Under the pieces are notes generated by a model. It ran no database searches, was not told where the DNA came from, and worked only from the letters and a program-made list of their open reading frames with translations. Position numbers and translations under genes: made by a program. This document shows positions 14,996-22,185 of a stretch of DNA of 22,754 nucleotides, one piece after another (position 1 is the first letter of the stretch; each line of letters begins with the position of its first letter). The stretch is from the NCBI GenBank assembly GCA_025937955.1, contig JAICQI010000006.1, positions 1 to 22,754 on the forward strand, given 5' to 3'. Origin of the DNA: Pyrinomonadaceae bacterium (GTDB lineage Bacteria; Acidobacteriota; Blastocatellia; Pyrinomonadales; Pyrinomonadaceae).

Positions 14996-16516
14996 CTAGC
15001 TGCCCTCGTTGGCGTTGCCGCCTGGTTTCTTGGTTTGACGTTTGACAGTCATTCCATCCTTGAGCGTCTTCAAAACGCGACTCGGACCACGCACAATCTC
15101 CATCTTTGGCTGCACGCCGCTCATCACTTCAATATCGGCTTCACCGGTAATACCGGTGGTCACTTCGATAAACCTGACTTTGTTGCCTTCAATGATGTAA
15201 ACGCCTTTTTGCGACTTCGGCTTCTCGCCGCTGGGTGACGCAGTGGCACCAGCAACGCCGTTGGCGCCTGAAGCACCAGGAGAAGGCGCTGCCGGCGCTT
15301 TCTCGACGATCGCTTCCAGCGGCACGGCGAGTACGTTGTTCTTCGTGTTCGTCGTGATCGTCGCCGTCGAGCTCATTCCCGGACGCAGCGCAGCCTGGAC
15401 GTCTTCCGGCATCTCCTTCAACTCAAGCGTGACCTTGAATTCCTTCGCTTCCTGAACATTGACGCGATTCGACAAGCCGCCGGCAGGGTCGGACTTCGCG
15501 ATCGCTAACGGATTCCTTTGTGTAACGACAGCTCTGAGTTCTCTTTCACCCAGCGCGTCAACTTTGACTTTGGCCTCCTGGCCCACCTGGACGTTGTTGA
15601 TCTCAGTCTCGTCGACGTTTACTTCAATGTTTATCTGCGACATGTCAGCGATTGTCATCAACGGTGTTGATGACAGGGCCGACACGGCATACTCACCGAC
15701 GCGCGTCGGAATGTCAGCGATGACGCCGTTCAGCGGCGACAACTGAGTTGCCTTGGAACGTTGGCTCTGTTGACCACGCAACATGGCTGCTTGTTGGCTG
15801 GCACGCATCTCTGATGACTTGATGCTGGTTTGTGCTTCCTTGACGGCGATGCGCTGTTGGTTAGCACGCTCCGTTGCTTCCTTCACGGCGATCTTCTGCG
15901 CTTCGAGGTTCGCCTTGGCAGTATCCAGGGCCAGCTTGGCCGTTTCGAAGCGGTCGCGGGCATTGTCGTATTCAAACCGTGAAGCAACGCCGGCTTCGAT
16001 CAGCTCGGTGTTGCGCTTGAGCTCGCGCTGAGCAGTGTTCAAATCGACCTGGGCTTTATCCACGGCGGTTTCGAAGGCAACGACTTGCTGTCTCGCAGAA
16101 GCCACTGAAGCTTCTGCTACGACCAGTGACTGCTGGGCCGAAGTCACAGCGTTACGCGCGTTTTGCACGTCGTTGAGTGAGGCCTGCGTGGCTGCCCATT
16201 GGGCTTCCTGGCCCGCCTGGAGTTGAGTCGGATCGAGCCGCACCAGGGGCTTGCCCTTGGTTACCATGTCGCCCGGGGACACGTAGATCTCTTCGATACG
16301 GCCCGCCACCTCGCTGGTGAGCTTGATAAAGCGTATGGGGCGTACCTCGCCCGAGGCGGTGACGGTCTGTTTCAGTTCGGGTCTGACGTCGATGGTTACC
16401 GTTATGACTTCGGGCTCATCTTTGCGGGTTGCAATTACGCTGATGACGACAGCGCTGATGAGCACAACCCCCACTATGACGCCAATTATAATCTTCTTTT
16501 TCTTACTCAATGCCAT
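14996..16516 (-). CDS. HlyD/MacA-type efflux periplasmic adaptor
   Basis: With the ATG at 16516 the product has 506 residues. The frame runs on to a TTG at 16582, but a good ribosome binding site supports the ATG. After a Lys-rich start, an uncleaved membrane anchor covers residues 9-29 (IIIGVIVGVVLISAVVISVI). A lipoyl half (TSEVAGRIEEIYVSPGDMV), a long alpha-helical hairpin rich in A, Q, E and K (about 105-250), the second lipoyl half (SPLNGVIADIPTRVGEYAV) and a beta-barrel domain (NVDETEINNVQVGQEAKVKV) follow. The membrane-proximal domain is interrupted by an Ala/Pro/Gly-rich linker (APAAPSPGASGANG). Adaptors of this class link an inner-membrane MacB pump to an outer-membrane TolC-like channel; no TolC gene is in the window. 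It is the first gene of the six-gene efflux unit. Confidence 0.9.
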   Translation of the reverse strand: MALSKKKKIIIGVIVGVVLISAVVISVIATRKDEPEVITVTIDVRPELKQTVTASGEVRPIRFIKLTSEVAGRIEEIYVSPGDMVTKGKPLVRLDPTQLQAGQEAQWAATQASLNDVQNARNAVTSAQQSLVVAEASVASARQQVVAFETAVDKAQVDLNTAQRELKRNTELIEAGVASRFEYDNARDRFETAKLALDTAKANLEAQKIAVKEATERANQQRIAVKEAQTSIKSSEMRASQQAAMLRGQQSQRSKATQLSPLNGVIADIPTRVGEYAVSALSSTPLMTIADMSQINIEVNVDETEINNVQVGQEAKVKVDALGERELRAVVTQRNPLAIAKSDPAGGLSNRVNVQEAKEFKVTLELKEMPEDVQAALRPGMSSTATITTNTKNNVLAVPLEAIVEKAPAAPSPGASGANGVAGATASPSGEKPKSQKGVYIIEGNKVRFIEVTTGITGEADIEVMSGVQPKMEIVRGPSRVLKTLKDGMTVKRQTKKPGGNANEGS

Positions 16517-16524
16517 CTCTGGGG

Positions 16525-16530
16525 TTCCTT
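16525..16530 (-). promoter_or_regulatory. Ribosome binding site deciding the adaptor start
   Basis: AAGGAA on the - strand lies 8 bases before the ATG at 16516. It favours this start over the upstream TTG at 16582, which has no such site and falls inside a palindrome. Confidence 0.65.
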
Positions 16531-16562
16531 CTACCTGGGGCCTAATGCTTGAAGAAGTAGCT

Positions 16563-16596
16563 TTTACGTGGAAACTTATCAAACAGTTTCATGTAA
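16563..16596. promoter_or_regulatory. Imperfect palindrome, possible operator of the efflux unit
   Basis: ttacgtggaaac (16563-16574) and gtttcatgtaa (16586-16596) are inverted copies with one mismatch and one bulged base, around a 10-base centre. It lies in the 205-base divergent region, 47 bases upstream of the adaptor ATG, where a repressor or activator site would be expected. No regulator gene is adjacent, so the role is a guess. Confidence 0.3.
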
Positions 16597-16670
16597 GAGC
16601 AAATCAACAGGGCCAACATCCTAACGCCGAAACGCGGATTTTATTAACAAAACACCGCCATTAAGATGCG

Positions 16671-16700
16671 TTGGCGTGGCAGCCGCGTTCGCGGTAAAAT
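16671..16700 (+). promoter_or_regulatory. Candidate sigma-70-type promoter for the signalling island
   Basis: TTGGCG (16671-16676; 4 of 6 to the -35 consensus) and TAAAAT (16695-16700; 5 of 6 to the -10 consensus) are separated by 18 bases. A small perfect hairpin (ccgcgttcgcgg, 16683-16694) sits in the spacer. Transcription would start near 16707, which leaves a short leader before the ATG at 16722 and excludes the TTG at 16704. Confidence 0.4.
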
Positions 16701-16721
16701 GACTTGCTTTCTGTAACTACG

Positions 16722-17279
16722 ATGATTACCTGTGACAGGTGCAAAACAGAGAATCTGGATGGCTCGCAATATTGTGACGAGTGTGGCGCACCTTTGCGCC
16801 CGAATGGCCGTCCAAACCCGGTTCAAAGGAAGCCTGGACACGGAGGCAACGGCAATCACGCGCCGCAGCCCGGACCGCATCCGGAGTTCGCCGGTGGTCG
16901 CGTTTCTGCCAACTTGAGTTTTTCAGCTTTGAGAACCACTGCCAAACCGCATGCCCGTCTCGTTATCGAAAAGGGCCGCTCGACCGGAAAGCAGTTTATG
17001 TTGAGTGATGCAGAGGCACAGATCGGGCGTTGGGACGCCGATGGCGGCATCTTCCCGGACGTCGATCTGGACACAGACGATCCCGAAGCCAAGGTATCGC
17101 GACGTCACGCGCGCATCACTCTCAGTAACGGCCAATATTTTCTCGAGGATCTAGGATCGACAAACGGTACGTTCATCAATCGCGGCAAGCGATTACCCCC
17201 AGGACAGCGTCAGGCATTATGCGATGGTGATGAAATTATCGTCGGAAAGACATTTCTGCGCTTCCACATTGTGAAATAG
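16722..17279 (+). CDS. Zinc-ribbon and FHA domain protein
   Basis: The product has 185 residues from the ATG at 16722. Cys4, Cys7, Cys18 and Cys21 (CDRC and CDEC) form a zinc ribbon, followed by a proline/glycine-rich linker. An FHA domain spans about residues 83-185, with IGRWDADGG, VSRRHARI, LEDLGSTNGTFIN and GDEIIVGKTFLRF. FHA domains bind phosphothreonine peptides; the arginine of IGR and the serine of SRRH are the usual phosphate contacts and are both present. There is no signal or membrane segment, so it is cytoplasmic. The zinc-ribbon spacing is identical to that in the following kinase, whose C-terminal FHA is also very similar, which suggests duplication. It likely acts as a phospho-dependent adaptor of the neighbouring kinases. 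Confidence 0.87.
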   Translation: MITCDRCKTENLDGSQYCDECGAPLRPNGRPNPVQRKPGHGGNGNHAPQPGPHPEFAGGRVSANLSFSALRTTAKPHARLVIEKGRSTGKQFMLSDAEAQIGRWDADGGIFPDVDLDTDDPEAKVSRRHARITLSNGQYFLEDLGSTNGTFINRGKRLPPGQRQALCDGDEIIVGKTFLRFHIVK

Positions 17280-17342
17280 TAGCCTGCTACGACGTCTTCT
17301 AGTTAGCCGCGTTTAATCTGAAAGACTGGTTATTCGTTATCG

Positions 17343-19091
17343 ATGACTGAATGTAACTCCTGCGGCGCCCGCGTACGCGATAATGAACACTATTGCGGCA
17401 ATTGCGGCGCGCAGCTAATACAGAATTCAGTAGAGTTTGATTCCATGTCTGCCACGTTGGGAGACGATGACAACGCGCAGCCACGCGAAGGCCGCGAGTG
17501 GGCGACTACACTCGATCCCGAGGAAGCACCGAGTGTCGCAGAGCCAGAAGCAGCACCGGTAGCAGAGGAGATTCGGGAGCCTTCCGGCAGTCTCGAAACT
17601 ACTGTTGTCCCACCTGAAGAGCTAGCCGAGTCGTCGCCTCGGATATCTTCGAATTCACTCGGCGGATCGTTTACGGATAACGTCCAGGCGCCCGGTAAAA
17701 CCTCGATTAGAGAAAGCACGACCGGTGGTCATCGCCCATCAGTCAAGCAGCTCGCTCAAAACACTGTTTTGAACGGTCGCTATGAGATCGTGCGACGGAT
17801 CGGTGGCGGCGGTATGGGTGCTGTTTACCTGGCGAAAGATCGTAACCTCGGCGATGCTCCGCGTGCCGTCAAAGAGATGGTTGAGTCGCACCTGGATCCG
17901 GCGCAGCACGAGAAAGCGATTGGAGACTTCAAACGCGAGTCGCTGTTGTTAACATCGCTCGAGCATCCGTCGATACCGACAATCTACGACTACTTTTACG
18001 ACGAGCCTCGTTTCTACCTCGTGATGAAGTACATCTCAGGTGGCGATCTCGCTTCGCGAATGCGTGCGGCAGTCGGCGGCAGGCTGGACGAGAAGACAGT
18101 CACAGATTGGGGCATGCAAGTAGCTGACGTGCTCGACTATCTGCACTCGAGACCTAAGCCGATCATCTATCGCGATCTGAAGCCGGCGAACCTGATGATC
18201 GACGGCAACACGGGTCGAGTGATGCTGATCGATTTCGGTATCGCTCGCTGGGTTACGCAGCAGGAGAAGGGCGTGACCGCGGTTGGCACGATGGGCTATG
18301 CGCCGCCGGAGCTCTTCAGCGGGCGAGTGCAGCCTGCTTCGGACGTTTATAGTCTCGGCGCGACGATGTTTCACCTGTTGACCGGAGCCGATCCACAGGA
18401 CAATCCGCTCCTGATATTCGACTTCTCGAAGAATCCGAGGCCGCGCCAGATCGCGCCGGCGATCTCGAGTGAGATGGAACAGATCCTGATGCGGGCGGTG
18501 GAGTACAAACCCGACGATCGTTTCCGCACCGCGCGCGAGATGAGAAACGTGCTCGCCGACCACCTCGAAAAGTTGATCGAGGGGAAAGTGAGCTACGGAA
18601 TGCCCGCGCCTGCGCTGGGTCAGGAGACGGTTCAGGTACAAACAGTCTATTGCGGTTTTTGCGGTGGACGCATTGCTGCTGACGATGTGTTTTGTGCTCA
18701 CTGTGGCGCGCGCCAACCGCTCGCGGCAGTGGGATCGAGTGCGTTGCTGCACACTGTGAGACCGACTGCGAAACTCGTTGTTACTGGAACCACTGAGCTC
18801 GACGCGTCGTTCATCCTGCAGAAAGATAGCAATCTGCTCGGGCGCACCGATCCGCACTCGAATATCTTTCCGGAGATCGATCTTTCAAGATTTGATCCCG
18901 AGACAAAAGTTTCTCGTCGCCACGCACGCATCTGGCTCGAAGGAGAAACATTTCTCGTCGAAGACCTGGGGAGTGTAAATGGTACGGTGATCAACGACTC
19001 GGTGCGGCTCGCGCCGCGACAACCCCGCGTGCTCGACAGTGGCGACAAACTGCGCGTGGGCGAAACGACACTGCATTTTCTTGTAGGATGA
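17343..19091 (+). CDS. Ser/Thr protein kinase with two zinc ribbons and a C-terminal FHA domain
   Basis: This 582-residue cytoplasmic protein has, in order, a zinc ribbon (Cys4, Cys7, Cys18, Cys21), an acidic disordered linker to about residue 140, and a kinase domain (about 147-405). A second zinc ribbon (Cys437, Cys440, Cys451, Cys454) and an FHA domain (about 475-582) follow. The kinase shows the Gly loop IGGGGMGAVY, Lys177 (AVKEM), catalytic YRDLKPANLM (Asp278; Tyr replaces the usual His), DFG at 297-299 and the APPE segment. All catalytic residues are present, so it should be active. Unlike PknB-type kinases it has no membrane helix or PASTA repeats. The FHA part has VSRRHARI and EDLGSVNGTVIN. 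It may phosphorylate FHA-binding partners such as the adjacent FHA protein and the FHA-GAF-phosphatase. The linker has an ETTV motif at residues 85-88. Confidence 0.92.
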   Translation: MTECNSCGARVRDNEHYCGNCGAQLIQNSVEFDSMSATLGDDDNAQPREGREWATTLDPEEAPSVAEPEAAPVAEEIREPSGSLETTVVPPEELAESSPRISSNSLGGSFTDNVQAPGKTSIRESTTGGHRPSVKQLAQNTVLNGRYEIVRRIGGGGMGAVYLAKDRNLGDAPRAVKEMVESHLDPAQHEKAIGDFKRESLLLTSLEHPSIPTIYDYFYDEPRFYLVMKYISGGDLASRMRAAVGGRLDEKTVTDWGMQVADVLDYLHSRPKPIIYRDLKPANLMIDGNTGRVMLIDFGIARWVTQQEKGVTAVGTMGYAPPELFSGRVQPASDVYSLGATMFHLLTGADPQDNPLLIFDFSKNPRPRQIAPAISSEMEQILMRAVEYKPDDRFRTAREMRNVLADHLEKLIEGKVSYGMPAPALGQETVQVQTVYCGFCGGRIAADDVFCAHCGARQPLAAVGSSALLHTVRPTAKLVVTGTTELDASFILQKDSNLLGRTDPHSNIFPEIDLSRFDPETKVSRRHARIWLEGETFLVEDLGSVNGTVINDSVRLAPRQPRVLDSGDKLRVGETTLHFLVG

Positions 19092-19101
19092 TTTGTATTG
19101 G

Positions 19102-19186
19102 GTCTTTGTAGGGGCGGCCCTCCGTGGCCGCCCCAGTGTTGAACGCGCACGCTGGGGCGACCACGGATGGCCGCCCCTACAAAGAC
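19102..19186. repeat. Long palindrome (dispersed REP-like element, copy B)
   Basis: Two 35-base arms (19102-19136 and 19152-19186) are reverse complements with two mismatches, around a 15-base spacer. The core, gtaggggcggccctccgtgg, is the same as copy A at 1831-1850 except for one base. Copy A separates convergent genes; this one separates two co-directional genes and starts 10 bases after the kinase stop. It could cut or weaken read-through into the RDD gene. Confidence 0.9.
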
Positions 19187-19212
19187 ACAAGTACAATTAA
19201 ACAAGTCTGACG

Positions 19213-19701
19213 ATGACAACTGCCCAAGGTTTGCCGCGCTCTCAGGCAAAAAGCCGCACCGCCCGGCGTGGCGGTCAACCGCTCAGAGCACCGTTTCCTC
19301 TCCGATGCGGCGCTTTGCTGATCGACTACATCATCCTCGTTTCCCTGCTTGTATTAGGAACCCTGGTCGCGCGCATGCTCGGTGGTGGTGCGCGTGCGGC
19401 AGGCAATTCAGCTGAAACTGCCGGCATCGTGCTCGTGATGTTTATGGCCTTGATGAACCTTGGGGTACTTCCTGGTTTGACGGGTCTAACACTCGGCAAG
19501 TGGGCAACCGGCTTACGGATCGAACACCACAACGGCGGAAACCCTGGAATCCTCCGTGCGTTGTTGCGTCACTTCATCGGTTATCCCCTCTCATTCGCTC
19601 TGCTGGGTCTCGGATTCTTAATCGCCGCGGTGAGTGTGCATGGTAGAGGTTTGCACGATATGATAGCGGGCACTATTGTCGTTCGTGAGGGTTCATTCTA
19701 G
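19213..19701 (+). CDS. RDD family membrane protein
   Basis: The product has 162 residues. A basic N-terminus (about 30 residues) is followed by the RDD fold: RCGALLIDYIILVSLLVLGTLVA (Arg31 and Asp38 of the signature), a second helix (GIVLVMFMALMNLGVLPGL), LTLGKWATGLRI, a third helix (FIGYPLSFALLGLGFLIAAV), and GRGLHDMIAGTIVV, which carries the last Asp. RDD proteins are small three-helix inner-membrane proteins; a few act as Na+/H+ antiporters and most have no known role. They often lie beside FHA or kinase genes. It sits between the kinase and the phosphatase and may be the only membrane-bound member of the island, but a link to signalling is not proven. Confidence 0.85.
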   Translation: MTTAQGLPRSQAKSRTARRGGQPLRAPFPLRCGALLIDYIILVSLLVLGTLVARMLGGGARAAGNSAETAGIVLVMFMALMNLGVLPGLTGLTLGKWATGLRIEHHNGGNPGILRALLRHFIGYPLSFALLGLGFLIAAVSVHGRGLHDMIAGTIVVREGSF

Positions 19702-19738
19702 TTGATGCCGCCGCTGCGCCGCCTAACGTCTACTAACA

Positions 19739-21442
19739 ATGTCAGAGTTAATAGTTAAATACCCCGATCGCGCCCCCGACCATTTTCCGCTCGGACGCTT
19801 GCGCATAACTATAGGCCGTTCCGCTCGGAACGATTTGTGTATTCCCGATCCATTCGCGTCGCGCGTACACGCTGAGGTGCGTCGCGAAGGTGACGAGTAC
19901 GTGCTCCAGGATCTCGGTTCGGCAAATGGCACGCTCTACAACGGCGCCACTGTTGAAGGTGCGATTCATCTCACTGCCGGCGGTCGCATTCAGATCGGAG
20001 AAACGGAGATCGTCTTTGACGACGGCACGTTCAATTCCGGCATGGGCGCGACGATGATCACCGACAACTCGGCCGCGTCGCTTCCGGAAGCGACGATCGC
20101 GCTCGCGTCCGGCGACCGGACCACGTCTGGTTTACTCGAAGCGATCGAAGGCGCGCGCACGCAGCCTGAAGAGATCATCACGACGACCGTAACGCCCAAG
20201 GCCAAGCATGGTGATCTGCTCGCGTTGATTAGCAAGGTCGGAGTCACCCTGCTCTCCTCCGACACTTTGAATGAAACGCTGGAACAGATTGTTTCTCTCG
20301 TGTTTGAATCAGTGCCGGCTGATCGCTGTCTCATCATGATGCGTGATGAAGGTAGTGAAGACTTGCGTGTCGCGGTCGCGAGATTGAGAGATCGCGTTGG
20401 GGAAGTCGGTGAGATCCGCGTCAGCCGTAACGTGCTCGATGAAGTCGTGATTCGCGGCAAGTCAGTGCTCACGTCCGACGCGCAGCACGATCCACGTTTT
20501 GCGAGTGGCACGATGGTGCTCCAGGGGGTGAGATCCGTGCTGGCGGTCCCGCTCGGTGTTTCCGACAAGGTTTTTGGAATCATTTATGCAGATTCACCGA
20601 TCGCCGAAGGGCGCTTCACGGAAGACCATTTGAAGGTTTTGACTACGCTGGCCTCAGTAGCAGCCATTCGCGTCGAGAATGCGCGGCTGATTGAGGCGAG
20701 ACTCGAGCGCGAGCGTTTTGAACGCGAGCTCGCGCTGGCGAGCGAGATTCAACAGCGCTTTCAACCGACAGCGCCGCCCCACGTAAACGGTTATGAATTG
20801 CAGGGCATTAGTTTCCCCTGTTACGAAATTGGCGGTGACTACTACGACTTTATCGAGCGTGAAGACGGGCGACTGGTGATCGCGCTGGGTGACGTGTCGG
20901 GCAAGGGAACTGCGGCCGCATTGTTGATGTCGTCGCTGCATGCTGCGATTCACGCGCAGTCCGCTTCTCACGATTCGTTAGTGGCGACGATCTCGGCGGT
21001 CAACAGGTATCTCGCCGACAACATTCCCGCGAATCGTTTCGTCACGTTGTTCTATGCGGAGCTCGATCCGGAGTCCGGAGCGCTGTCGTTTTTGAATGCG
21101 GGACACAATCCGCCGCTGATCGTTCATTCCGCCGGCACGGTGGAGCAACTTGCTTCGGGAGGTTTACCGCTCGGAATCAAACGCGACGCCGAGTATCGCG
21201 AGGGCCGCACGCTGTTGCAGCGTGGAGATGTGCTCGTGATCTATTCGGACGGTGTTACGGAAGCTGTTAGTCCGACGGGTGAAGAGTTTGGTGCGACGCG
21301 TTTGTACGAGGTCGTGTCGCGAAACATCGAAGCCTCGGCTGCTGGGATACGCGATCGCATCGAGTCGTCGTTGACGAAGTTCGCGCAGGGGACGAGCGCC
21401 GCCGACGACATCACGCTCGTGATCGTTAAGAGACAGTTATAG
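19739..21442 (+). CDS. FHA-GAF-PP2C (RsbU/SpoIIE-type) protein phosphatase
   Basis: The product has 567 residues. An FHA domain covers about 1-100 (IGRSARNDLCI, SRVHAEV, LQDLGSANGTLYNG). A Thr-rich linker follows (TTTVT at 148-152), then a GAF sensor domain at about 165-315, a short helical linker (LERERFERELALASEIQQRF) and a SpoIIE-type PP2C domain from about 345. Metal-binding residues are visible in GGDYYDF (Asp367), GDVSGKG (Asp385), YSDGVTE (Asp504) and ADDIT (Asp556-Asp557). GHNPPLIV is also typical. RsbU-type phosphatases classically dephosphorylate anti-sigma-factor antagonists in partner-switching, but here no such antagonist gene is near. The FHA may instead bring it to kinase substrates. 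It is 3 nucleotides from the sigma-factor start, so the two are probably coupled. Confidence 0.92.
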   Translation: MSELIVKYPDRAPDHFPLGRLRITIGRSARNDLCIPDPFASRVHAEVRREGDEYVLQDLGSANGTLYNGATVEGAIHLTAGGRIQIGETEIVFDDGTFNSGMGATMITDNSAASLPEATIALASGDRTTSGLLEAIEGARTQPEEIITTTVTPKAKHGDLLALISKVGVTLLSSDTLNETLEQIVSLVFESVPADRCLIMMRDEGSEDLRVAVARLRDRVGEVGEIRVSRNVLDEVVIRGKSVLTSDAQHDPRFASGTMVLQGVRSVLAVPLGVSDKVFGIIYADSPIAEGRFTEDHLKVLTTLASVAAIRVENARLIEARLERERFERELALASEIQQRFQPTAPPHVNGYELQGISFPCYEIGGDYYDFIEREDGRLVIALGDVSGKGTAAALLMSSLHAAIHAQSASHDSLVATISAVNRYLADNIPANRFVTLFYAELDPESGALSFLNAGHNPPLIVHSAGTVEQLASGGLPLGIKRDAEYREGRTLLQRGDVLVIYSDGVTEAVSPTGEEFGATRLYEVVSRNIEASAAGIRDRIESSLTKFAQGTSAADDITLVIVKRQL

Positions 21443-21444
21443 AT

Positions 21445-22185
21445 TTGGACCCAGATACCGATATAGGTGGACCGCTTCACAAGTTCCCGGTCACCAACCA
21501 CTCTGCAATCGTAGGCGCGCGCAGCGACGATCAGGTCGTGCGCCGCCGTGCGTTCGACACCATTCTCGCCAGCTACTGGAAACCGGCTTACAAATACATC
21601 CGCCTCAAGTGGCAGGCAGATAACGAAGACGCGAAGGATCTAACGCAGGGCTTTTTCGCAAACGCATTCGAGAAAAATCATTTCGCTGCTTACGACGCCG
21701 GCAAGGCCAGTTTTCAAACTTTTCTCCGCACGTGTCTCGATGGCTTTGTTTCGAATGAACGCAAAGCCGGACGGCGGCTCAAGCGCGGTGGCGACATGGA
21801 CCACTATCAGCTCGACTTCGCATCTGCTGAAGACGAGCTTGCCGCTCATGCCGCTTCCGCTCTGACTCCCGAAGAATATTTTCATCGCGAGTGGGTGCGG
21901 TGGATGTTCACCCTCGCTGTCGATGCGTTTCGCCGTCACTGTGATGAGTCAGGCCGCGCCATTCACTTTCAACTATTCGAACGCTACGACCTGAACGACG
22001 ATGCCGTTTCATACGCTTCGCTCGCCGCAGAATTCGGGCTCGAGCAAGCGACAGTTAACAACTACCTCGCCGCCGCGCGTCGCGACTTCCGCCGTATCGT
22101 CCTGGAAAAGCTGCGCGAGATAACCGCGACTGACGAAGAGTTTCGCACCGAAGCACGCTCGTTGCTCGGAGTCGACGTGAAATGA
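21445..22185 (+). CDS. ECF-like RNA polymerase sigma factor, kinase-linked type
   Basis: The 246-residue product starts with TTG at 21445. In-frame codons upstream offer no ATG before a stop at 21427, and the start is only 2 bases after the phosphatase stop, which fits coupled translation. Region 2 covers about 30-105, with SYWKPAYKYIRL, EDAKDLTQGFF and SFQTFLRTCLDGFVSNERKAGRR. Region 4 is near the end (SYASLAAEFGLEQATVNNYLAAARRDFRR), a helix-turn-helix that would bind the -35 element. DLTQGFF is typical of the sigma factors paired with Ser/Thr kinases in Planctomycetes and Acidobacteria, usually regulated without a membrane anti-sigma factor. Its stop overlaps the start of the kinase gene (ATGA, 22182-22185). 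Targets unknown. Confidence 0.85.
   Translation: MDPDTDIGGPLHKFPVTNHSAIVGARSDDQVVRRRAFDTILASYWKPAYKYIRLKWQADNEDAKDLTQGFFANAFEKNHFAAYDAGKASFQTFLRTCLDGFVSNERKAGRRLKRGGDMDHYQLDFASAEDELAAHAASALTPEEYFHREWVRWMFTLAVDAFRRHCDESGRAIHFQLFERYDLNDDAVSYASLAAEFGLEQATVNNYLAAARRDFRRIVLEKLREITATDEEFRTEARSLLGVDVK

Noticed and set aside
16517..16582. TTG-started extension of the efflux adaptor
   Set aside because: The ATG at 16516 has a good ribosome binding site and puts the membrane anchor at the expected place.
18036..18857. 273-codon open frame on the - strand
   Set aside because: It is antisense to the kinase gene, whose domains are unmistakable; the translation is Arg/His-rich with no recognisable motif.
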